A stretch of 64,000 bases of DNA from Hyphomicrobiales bacterium (lineage in GTDB: Bacteria > Pseudomonadota > Alphaproteobacteria > Rhizobiales > Rhizobiaceae): positions 38,951-102,950 of the forward strand of contig JAAEMP010000200.1 in NCBI GenBank assembly GCA_024225445.1. Direction: 5' to 3'. Numbering within the stretch: position 1 is the first letter of the stretch; each line of letters starts with the position of its first letter. Both the position numbers and the translations under genes were made by a program. The notes under the pieces are model-generated. The model made no database searches. It was not told the origin of the DNA and saw only the letters and a program-made list of their open reading frames with translations. This document shows, piece by piece, positions 34,210 to 41,172 of the stretch.

Positions 34210-34398
34210 TCAGTTCTCACTGTTGGCAGTCGTTTTACTTTTATTTTCACTTTGGATAATTGCGATAACGAAGAAGATTACTGATGCGATAACAACAAAA
34301 AGCTCTCCCAGATCTCCTAGAAACTGTGACCTTCCAATCGAACCCAAGCCGACATTCGCTACGAAAATCAGAAACAGGACAAGGGCAATTTTCAGCAT
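34210..34398 (-). CDS. Small membrane protein heading the TRAP/sulfonate operon
   Basis: This 62-residue protein has two hydrophobic stretches (MLKIALVLFLIFVANVGLG and LFVVIASVIFFVIAII) and a polar tail rich in Lys, Ser and Asn. The ATG at 34398 has GGAGG 8 nt upstream, the best ribosome site in the region. It is the first gene after the LacI operators and is 31 bp before dctP. I do not recognise it; a role in transport or as a small regulatory membrane protein is possible. Confidence 0.7.
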   Translation of the reverse strand: MLKIALVLFLIFVANVGLGSIGRSQFLGDLGELFVVIASVIFFVIAIIQSENKSKTTANSEN

Positions 34399-34444
34399 TG
34401 ATCTTTCCTCCGATACAAATTGCATTTTAGTGCAACATATTTAG

Positions 34445-34458
34445 TGTAAGCGCTTTCA
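34445..34458. promoter_or_regulatory. LacI-type operator, upstream copy
   Basis: TGTAAGCGCTTTCA is a near-perfect palindrome with the AGCGCT centre typical of LacI-family operators. Its centre is 22 bp from that of the second palindrome at 34464-34483, two turns of the helix, so tetrameric or side-by-side dimer binding is possible. Confidence 0.7.
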
Positions 34459-34463
34459 TTGAG

Positions 34464-34483
34464 AAATGCAAGCGCTTGCATTT
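34464..34483. promoter_or_regulatory. LacI-type operator, perfect palindrome
   Basis: AAATGCAAGCGCTTGCATTT is a perfect 20-bp palindrome in the space between the leftward sulfonate operon and the rightward lacI-type gene. It fits the TGCAAGCGCTTGCA form of many LacI-family operators. Binding here could repress both directions. Confidence 0.8.
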
Positions 34484-34592
34484 TTTCCCATTTACCTTCA
34501 AAAACAAACTATTCAGACATAGTAATTCTGTCGAAAGACAGGCAGTATATCTGACGTATTGAATGTTCAGCCACACCAATATGGAGTAAACA

Positions 34593-35612
34593 TTGCCAAA
34601 CCATTCTTTACCGACACTGGAAGATGTAGCCCGGGAGGCTCAGGTATCGACGGCTACTGTTTCCAGATCCCTGAATTCACCCGATAATGTTGCTGCAAAA
34701 ACCCTGGAGCGAGTTCAGGCCGCTGTTCAAAAGCTCGGCTACTCACCGAATTTTGGCGCACGTGCTTTGGCAGCCAAACGCACAAATACAATTGGTGCCG
34801 TCATCCCGACCATGGAAAACGCAATTTTTGCTCGGGGGTTACAGGCTTTTCAGGAAACAATTTCCAGAAATGGTTCAACTCTTCTCGTCGCCAGTTCTTC
34901 CTACCTGCGGGAACTGGAGGAAGAGCAAATCCGTAATCTTGTTGCACGCGGTGCCGACGCGATCTTGTTAATTGGTGAAGACAGAAGTGAGGAGATCTAT
35001 GAATTTTTGAAGAAAAGAGGAATCCCGTATGTTTTGGCCTGGAATTACCGGCCGAATTCCAGCCATTGTTTTGTTGGATTTGATAATCGCGCAGCGATAA
35101 AAAACTTGGCTAGGAAAGTTTTAGATCTCGGCCATGTAACAATTGGCATGATTGCGGGCCTGACACAGGAAAATGACCGAGCACGTGACCGTGTATTGGG
35201 CGTAAGAGAGGCGTTGGCAGAATACAATATTCCGGGTGAAAATTTTCATGTTATTGAAACCTCATATGACTTTACAAATGCCGGTGATGCACTTGAATTA
35301 CTGTTAGAAAAAAAACCGAAACCGACCGCAATCATTTGCGGAAACGATATTCTGGCGGTCGGCGCAGTAAAACAAGCGAAAGCCCTGGGATTGCGGGTAC
35401 CAGAGGATATTTCGATAACTGGATTTGACGATATAGAAGTATCGTCAATTATCGAGCCTCCACTTACTACTGTACACATACCGCACAGGAAAATGGGGAA
35501 AATCGCGGCGGAATGTCTTTTGGCCATGCGAAAGAACCAAGTCTTGTCGAAGAGTATTAAACTGAATCCATTTATTGTTGAACGTGGATCCCTCTCCAAA
35601 CCAGGAGAATAG
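34593..35612 (+). CDS. LacI-family transcriptional regulator of the sulfonate operon
   Basis: This 339-residue repressor has the N-terminal helix-turn-helix TLEDVAREAQVSTATVSRSL (residues about 7-26), the hinge helix region, and a periplasmic-binding-like effector domain (TNTIGAVIPTMENAIFARG, ICGNDILAVGAVKQAKALG, ISITGFDDIEVSSII). It starts at TTG with GGAG 6 nt upstream. It is divergent from the sulfonate operon, and two operator-like palindromes lie between. The inducer is probably DHPS or an oxidation product. Confidence 0.9.
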   Translation: MPNHSLPTLEDVAREAQVSTATVSRSLNSPDNVAAKTLERVQAAVQKLGYSPNFGARALAAKRTNTIGAVIPTMENAIFARGLQAFQETISRNGSTLLVASSSYLRELEEEQIRNLVARGADAILLIGEDRSEEIYEFLKKRGIPYVLAWNYRPNSSHCFVGFDNRAAIKNLARKVLDLGHVTIGMIAGLTQENDRARDRVLGVREALAEYNIPGENFHVIETSYDFTNAGDALELLLEKKPKPTAIICGNDILAVGAVKQAKALGLRVPEDISITGFDDIEVSSIIEPPLTTVHIPHRKMGKIAAECLLAMRKNQVLSKSIKLNPFIVERGSLSKPGE

Positions 35613-35780
35613 TTTATATTCCTTTGCTCCTGCGGTCGATGTGATTCCTGTCATCATTAAGGGAAATGAACCAATTGTTGGTATGAGATTTCAATCAGAC
35701 ACGACAATTTACGGAATACTCGTTAAAATCAATAAGAGCCCCTGCAGCAACCGGCACATTTATCAACACAGGCACTGATT

Positions 35781-36314
35781 TCAACCTGCATTTTTTGCCC
35801 GCTCGATTGCCTCGACTATCAGTCTGCGGGCATTGTCGGCGTCCATCCAGTCACCAATCTTCACCCATTTGCCCGGCTCCAGATCCTTGTAATGTTCAAA
35901 AAAGTGCTGGATTTGCTGCACGGTGATATCCGGCAAATCGGAGAAATTATCAACAGTGTCAAAACGTCTGGATAGGTGGCGGGAAGGCACCGCGATGATC
36001 TTTTCATCCTGTCCGGCATTGTCTTCCATAATCAGAACGCCGACAGGTCGCGCATTGATCACACACCCGGGGATAAGTGGCCTGGTATTGCAAACCAGCA
36101 CATCAATCGGATCACCGTCTTCACTCAGGGTGTGGGGTACAAATCCGTAATTTCCCGGATAAGTCATTGGCGTATACAGGAACCGGTCAACAACCAGCGT
36201 GCCTGCTTCCTTGTCCATTTCATACTTGATCGGATGACCACCAACCGGCACCTCGATCAGCACATTCACATCATCTGGTGGATTTTCACCAATCTTGATT
36301 GCATCAATACGCAT
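35781..36314 (-). CDS. ppa: Inorganic pyrophosphatase
   Basis: This 177-residue enzyme hydrolyses pyrophosphate in the cytoplasm. Family I landmarks are VEVPVGG-like [32 protein letters not shown] and the metal-binding DGDPIDVLV (about residues 66-74), then RHLSRRFDT. The start MRIDAIKIG gives the usual alphaproteobacterial length; a longer in-frame start at 36404 would add 30 unrelated residues. Confidence 0.95.
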   Translation of the reverse strand: MRIDAIKIGENPPDDVNVLIEVPVGGHPIKYEMDKEAGTLVVDRFLYTPMTYPGNYGFVPHTLSEDGDPIDVLVCNTRPLIPGCVINARPVGVLIMEDNAGQDEKIIAVPSRHLSRRFDTVDNFSDLPDITVQQIQHFFEHYKDLEPGKWVKIGDWMDADNARRLIVEAIERAKNAG

Positions 36315-36489
36315 ATTCTCATCCAACTGGTCTGACAACTGATCCGGGATATTCAACTCTTGTAGAAAAATCATCCTCCCGGCGCAATTAGTCAAAAGAC
36401 ACACATTGGTGTCCTTTGCTCTTCTTGCATCAAGCCTGTTCCATGATTACATCATATCTGTTGATTTGCCAAATTTATGGAAAAACGTT

Positions 36490-37119
36490 TTGTACATTAT
36501 TAACCTGATATCTGCCGCCGCAATCAGCCTTTTGTTGCCCGTTGCCGCATTCGCGCAAAATCATGCAAGCGCCTATACCAAACTGATTTTCGACCGGCAC
36601 TGCAAAATAATCAGGCAATATGAAGCAGGTATCGAAGCAAAATGCACCGGATATACCGAGCCCGGGAATTCCCCGGATCAGCAATGGCCGGTCTATTTCT
36701 CCGAAGGCGATCTGCGACAAATGGTGCGTTTTGGCCACACCTCGACAAAACCGGCTCGTTGGGAAAGTTTTGGCGAATTCAACCAGGTTGGCGAAACTGT
36801 CGAATGGCGGCTAAACGGCACCCGGCCGGTGGCCGCCATACTCCGCTGGTATATTGAAAATACCAACCCGCAAACCGGCATGCAGGACAAGCAGCACCGC
36901 GGACAGGTTCTCGTAGTATCAACGGTTGCCGGTTCTGACAGGCCGGACAATGCCTGTGTGGTAGGATATGTTGATGCGCGTGCCAACAAAAATGCCAACG
37001 CCTTGGCCAGAAATATAGCGGATTCTCTGGCCCAGCAATTCAGATGCGGCATCGATCTGCCGGAATTTTACGGCAAGCGCGGGGATTTATCGGGAAACCC
37101 GACCTCCTTGTCACGTTAG
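36490..37119 (+). CDS. Secreted protein of unknown function
   Basis: I do not recognise this protein. A hydrophobic signal sequence (ISAAAISLLLPVAAFAQ) precedes a mature part of about 185 residues that contains the cysteine-bearing HCKIIRQYEAGIEAKCTGY, YFSEGDLRQMVRFG, and NACVVGYVDARANKNANAL. It ends basic. Four cysteines in the mature part could make two disulfides. The start is uncertain: TTG 36490 gives a normal signal length and has GGA about 8 nt upstream, while TTG 36466 or 36406 would lengthen it. It diverges from the pyrophosphatase gene. Confidence 0.75.
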   Translation: MYIINLISAAAISLLLPVAAFAQNHASAYTKLIFDRHCKIIRQYEAGIEAKCTGYTEPGNSPDQQWPVYFSEGDLRQMVRFGHTSTKPARWESFGEFNQVGETVEWRLNGTRPVAAILRWYIENTNPQTGMQDKQHRGQVLVVSTVAGSDRPDNACVVGYVDARANKNANALARNIADSLAQQFRCGIDLPEFYGKRGDLSGNPTSLSR

Positions 37120-37139
37120 AGTCTGTTCAAGAATTATGG

Positions 37140-37646
37140 TTATTTCCAGCCATAGGCTGTTTTTACGATCTTCTTGCCATCAAATATCTCATGACCTTCG
37201 GCAATTTGTTTACCGCCGGCATTTTCATAAAAGCTGATGGCCTGACAATTTTCCGCCAGAACCCAGACAATAGTTCCATTTAGCCTGCGGCGTCGCAGTT
37301 CCCGGCGCGCATCCAGAAAAAGGCCTGTTCCAAGGCCGATACCCTGATATTCAGGCCGTAAATAAATTTCGAAAATTTCTCCATCCGGAGCCAGTGAACT
37401 GACCCGGTTTGAACCAAGTGTTGCATAACCGGCAATCTGATCGGCCACCTCTGCTACAAGAATAGTGGTTGAACGCCCTATTGCCTGCTTCCACCATTCC
37501 TCGCCACGACGGCTTATCATGCGATCCAGTGCGCGATAGGGTAACATTCCACCATAAGCCTGGCGCCATGACGCATCGTGGGCTTCGGCAATTTTTGCCG
37601 CATCCCCGCATCTTGCCCTTCTTATGTCCTGTAATATCGCACCCAT
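37140..37646 (-). CDS. GNAT-family N-acetyltransferase
   Basis: This 168-residue protein is a GNAT acetyltransferase. The acetyl-CoA motif is YLRPEYQGIGLGTGLF (about residues 95-110), and the C-terminal half has VLAENCQAISFYENAGGK. RARCGDAAKIAEAHDASWRQAY at the start is typical of small-molecule or ribosomal-type GNATs. It converges with the preceding secreted protein gene, 20 bp apart. Substrate is unknown. Confidence 0.88.
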   Translation of the reverse strand: MGAILQDIRRARCGDAAKIAEAHDASWRQAYGGMLPYRALDRMISRRGEEWWKQAIGRSTTILVAEVADQIAGYATLGSNRVSSLAPDGEIFEIYLRPEYQGIGLGTGLFLDARRELRRRRLNGTIVWVLAENCQAISFYENAGGKQIAEGHEIFDGKKIVKTAYGWK

Positions 37647-37816
37647 GGATCACAGCATACTTTAACTTTATATTAACTAAAAGCCCAAAACAGAACGATC
37701 CACTATAATATCTCAACGCATAAGACATGAAATCAGAATCACAAAGAATTTCAAATTAGAGCAAAGCAGAATCCCGGTGTAATTTTCTTGTATACAGGCA
37801 ATAAACCATTTTGCGA

Positions 37817-39640
37817 TCAGGCGATTTCCGCCTGTTTTGCCCGCATGATCCGCTTGCGTTCAATCGGATCCAGCACCCGTTTGCGCAGGCGAATGGATTT
37901 TGGTGTCACCTCAACCAGTTCATCATCTGTGATATAGGACAGGGCTTTTTCCAGGGTCATCTGCAGTGGTGTCGTCAGTTTCACCGCCTCATCTTTACCC
38001 GATGAGCGGATATTGGTAAGTTGCTTGCCCTTTAAAACATTGACTTCCAGGTCATTGCCCCGGGCATGTTCACCAATAATCATGCCGCGGTAAACCTTGT
38101 CACCTGGAGAAATAATCATCGGACCGCGATCCTCAAGACCAAATATTGCAAACGGCACCGCTTCCCCGTCACCATTGGAAATCAGTGCGCCTGTGTGACG
38201 CACCGGAATATCACCTTTATAGGGTTGGTATTCAAGAAATGTACGGTTGAAAATGGCTGTACCGCGAGTATCGGTCAAAAGCTCGGTAAGATAACCAATC
38301 AGACCCCGAGTCGGAGCATGAAATATCAGCCTGGTGCGCCCGCCGCCGGATGGTTTCATCTCAACAAGATTGCCGCGCCGCTCGGAAAGTTTTTGCACAA
38401 CAGGTCCCGAAAACTCATCATCGACATCAATCACCGCTTCTTCGACCGGCTCAACCTTTTGACCGTTTTCATCTTCGCGCATCAATACACGCGGACGACC
38501 AATGGTCATCTCAAATCCTTCGCGACGCATGGTTTCAATCAAAATCGCCAATTGCAATTCGCCGCGCCCGGCAACCTCGTAGGAATCATTGCTGTTTCCC
38601 TCGGAAATTTTCAAAGCCACGTTGCCTTCTGCTTCCCTCATCAGGCGATCACGAATAACCCGGCTCTGGACTTTCGAGCCCTCACGTCCGGCAAGCGGAC
38701 CGTTATTCACCCGAAAAGTCATCGAAAGTGTCGGCGGATCGATCGGCTGGGCCGGGATCGGTTGGCTGATACCGGGTGCCACAATCGTGTCGGCGACTGT
38801 GGCTTTCGTCAATCCGGCGATCGCCACAATATCTCCGGCGGTCGCGGATTCCACAGGCACCCGCTCAAGCCCGTTAAAAGACAATATCTGTGTAACCCGC
38901 CCCTGCTCGATATTCCGGCCATCCTGGGACAGCACATGAACTGCCTGATTGGGTATCACCGAACCTGAGGTAATCCGGCCGGTCAGAATACGTCCCAGAT
39001 AGGGATTTGCTTCAATCGTCGTTGCCAGCATTCTAAATGGACCTTCCTCCACTTTTGGCTCTTCCACATGCTCAAGCACCAGATCCAGCAGCGGTGCCAT
39101 ATTGTCCTTTGGCCCTTGCGCATCATCTGCCATCCAACCCTGCTTGGCTGATCCGTACAGCACCCTGAAATCCAGTTGTTCCTCGTTGGCATCAAGCGCT
39201 GCAAACAGGTCAAACACCTCGTCCAGAACCCAGTCAGGACGCCCGTCGGATTTGTCGACTTTGTTGATGGCGACAATCGGCTTCAGACCAAGTTTGAGGG
39301 CTTTTTGCAGAACAAATTTTGTCTGTGGCATCGGTCCCTCAGCTGCATCTACCAGCAGGATAACACCATCAACCATATTCAGTATCCGCTCAACCTCGCC
39401 GCCAAAATCGGCATGGCCAGGCGTATCGACAATGTTTATACGCGTATCTTTCCAGTTTATCGATGTCACTTTGGCAAGAATGGTAATGCCGCGTTCCCTT
39501 TCCAGATCATTGGAATCCATCGCCCGTTCATCCACCTGCTGGTTTTCACGAAATGAGCCGGACTGGCGAAGCAGAACATCAATAAGTGTGGTCTTGCCAT
39601 GATCAACATGGGCGATAATCGCAATATTGCGCAGTTTCAT
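37817..39640 (-). CDS. typA: GTP-binding translation factor TypA/BipA
   Basis: This 607-residue GTPase is a ribosome-associated elongation factor homologue. GTPase motifs are AHVDHGKTTLIDVLL (G1), RGITILAKV (G2 area), DTPGHADFGGEVER (G3) and NKVDKSDGRPDWVLDE (G4). Domain II and the EF-G-like C-terminus follow, with GRGELQLAILIETMRREGFE and the BipA-specific tail. The length is normal. TypA helps ribosome assembly and growth under stress or cold. The gene stands alone on its strand, 177 bp upstream of the acetyltransferase start. Confidence 0.96.
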   Translation of the reverse strand: MKLRNIAIIAHVDHGKTTLIDVLLRQSGSFRENQQVDERAMDSNDLERERGITILAKVTSINWKDTRINIVDTPGHADFGGEVERILNMVDGVILLVDAAEGPMPQTKFVLQKALKLGLKPIVAINKVDKSDGRPDWVLDEVFDLFAALDANEEQLDFRVLYGSAKQGWMADDAQGPKDNMAPLLDLVLEHVEEPKVEEGPFRMLATTIEANPYLGRILTGRITSGSVIPNQAVHVLSQDGRNIEQGRVTQILSFNGLERVPVESATAGDIVAIAGLTKATVADTIVAPGISQPIPAQPIDPPTLSMTFRVNNGPLAGREGSKVQSRVIRDRLMREAEGNVALKISEGNSNDSYEVAGRGELQLAILIETMRREGFEMTIGRPRVLMREDENGQKVEPVEEAVIDVDDEFSGPVVQKLSERRGNLVEMKPSGGGRTRLIFHAPTRGLIGYLTELLTDTRGTAIFNRTFLEYQPYKGDIPVRHTGALISNGDGEAVPFAIFGLEDRGPMIISPGDKVYRGMIIGEHARGNDLEVNVLKGKQLTNIRSSGKDEAVKLTTPLQMTLEKALSYITDDELVEVTPKSIRLRKRVLDPIERKRIMRAKQAEIA

Positions 39641-40253
39641 AATAAACTCTCAGGAAAATATCGGATCGGAATATCCCGGACATCCGTACACTTGGCCCTC
39701 TCAATACATCAATTGAGCAATAACGCAAAGCGTATTTTTTGTTAGTGGGGGATGAACTTGAACAAATGTTCTAAGTGACCGAAAGTTGTTCTGGACCGTT
39801 TCATATCTGCATAGAAACATTTGGTCAGATTTTCGAGTTTTCTGGCAAGGCAGGCTTTTCGCCGCGGTCTTTACCGACCACAAGAAAAGCGTACCCAAGT
39901 CCAGAGGGCTTGAAAAACCGGCCCTCTTTGCTTTTTGAGGATGGATCAAATCGGCCCTTCACTGTCGTTGCGAAACTTGCCCGATGCAAGTATCGTGTTA
40001 CGTTCCGCGCCTAACCGAGTGGATTGATTCGACTCCAAAAATGGTTCTATGAACATATGAAACGGCCTCGATGTTTGAGTTATTAAATAATGTCAATCTC
40101 TACAATATGATCAACTTGAGGTAAAAGATGTTCTGGCTCGCGGCCGTTGTCATGTGCGTGAGCGTAAAACTGCAATTTACGGCACGTATGAAACACACTA
40201 ATGCTGTTATCGACACAGTGATCCAGGAAAGATAACTGAGGTATATAAATTCA
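39641..40253. other. 613-bp intergenic region, possible remnant of a mobile element
   Basis: No credible gene fits here. An 11-bp inverted repeat (ccgtttcatat at 39796-39806 and its complement at 40055-40065) bounds about 270 bp, and a hairpin (agagggc/gccctct, 39903-39927) followed by TTGCTTTTTG lies inside. Two short open frames on opposite strands overlap it, but neither has a ribosome site or known motif. The right end should contain the promoter of the cyanophycinase gene. Confidence 0.4.
39903..39937 (+). terminator. Hairpin with T-rich tail (possible terminator)
   Basis: AGAGGGC and GCCCTCT pair as a 7-bp stem with an 11-nt loop, and TTGCTTTTTG follows on the plus strand. No active rightward gene ends upstream, so it may be a leftover of a lost gene. 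Confidence 0.35.
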
Positions 40254-41138
40254 ATGTCTCCCGCTCCAGTACCCAAAAACAGACAACGCGGATTTATCAT
40301 CCCTATTGGTGGTGGTGAGGATAAGCAAAAGGAAATGCTTATTCACCGCAAATTTGTCGAATTATCCGGCGGTCCCGATGCCGATATCGTTGTAGTTCCA
40401 ACAGCATCGCAACTGGAAGCCACAGGACCCAATTATAATGAGATTTTTCGCGAATTGGGAGCGGGAGAAGTTGAGTTCCTGTCGATCAACAGCCGTGATG
40501 ATTGTGACAACCCCACCTTTATCGAGATGCTTGATCGGGCCACCGGAATTTTTATAACCGGCGGAAATCAACTGCGTTTGTCGACAATCCTGGGCGGCAC
40601 TCCGGTAGCCCAGACAATCCGCCGGCGAAATGCTGTCGGTGTGCCGGTCGCCGGAACATCAGCAGGCGCCTCGATCATGTCCGAGCACATGATTGCGGGA
40701 GGCAGCGGCCATAGTGGTCCCTCTGAAGATGGTGTTAGTCTGGCACCCGGCATAGGTTTGACCAATGCCGTGATTATCGACCAGCACTTCACCGAACGTA
40801 ATCGATTGGGGCGGTTGTTATCGGCATCTTCCTACAATCCCTTTCTGATTGGTTTAGGTATTGATGAGGATACAGCTGCTTTTATTGACCCCGACAATGT
40901 TCTGGAAGTACTTGGTAGTGGCACCATCACGGTTGTCAATGCCGGGGACCTGACTTATTCCTCCATGTGGCAGGCGGGCCAGGGTGAGTCGCTGAGTTTA
41001 CTTGGATTAAAGATAGATATTCTGGGTGAAGGTTGTCGCTATGATTTATCCAATCGCCAGGCCTTTCCACCTACAAGGGATAAAGACAGCTTTTGCAACA
41101 CCCCCGCTCCTGCCACAACGGATTCCGAATTGAGATAA
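40254..41138 (+). CDS. cphB: Cyanophycinase
   Basis: This 294-residue protein is a serine peptidase of the S51 family that splits cyanophycin into beta-Asp-Arg dipeptides. It has FIIPIGGGEDK at the start, FITGGNQLRL, the nucleophile motif GTSAGASIMSEHMI (serine about residue 140), DQHFTERNRLGRL and GLGIDEDTA. Length fits cytoplasmic cyanophycinases. It is 34 bp upstream of cyanophycin synthetase in the same direction, so synthesis and breakdown are encoded together. Confidence 0.94.
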   Translation: MSPAPVPKNRQRGFIIPIGGGEDKQKEMLIHRKFVELSGGPDADIVVVPTASQLEATGPNYNEIFRELGAGEVEFLSINSRDDCDNPTFIEMLDRATGIFITGGNQLRLSTILGGTPVAQTIRRRNAVGVPVAGTSAGASIMSEHMIAGGSGHSGPSEDGVSLAPGIGLTNAVIIDQHFTERNRLGRLLSASSYNPFLIGLGIDEDTAAFIDPDNVLEVLGSGTITVVNAGDLTYSSMWQAGQGESLSLLGLKIDILGEGCRYDLSNRQAFPPTRDKDSFCNTPAPATTDSELR

Positions 41139-41172
41139 TATTTTACCCGCAGTTCTGAAAGAGAAACCCACA

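Noticed and set aside
36490..37119. IalB-family assignment for the secreted protein
   Set aside because: The cysteine spacing and the conserved IalB core seen at 52194-52736 are not matched, so it is left as unknown.
38066..38968. 300-codon open frame opposite typA
   Set aside because: It is antisense to a strongly conserved gene and shows no protein family features. The long frame opposite cphA (41320-42255) was rejected for the same reason.
39701..40014. Two overlapping small open frames on opposite strands
   Set aside because: Neither has a ribosome site, a known motif or a natural position in an operon.
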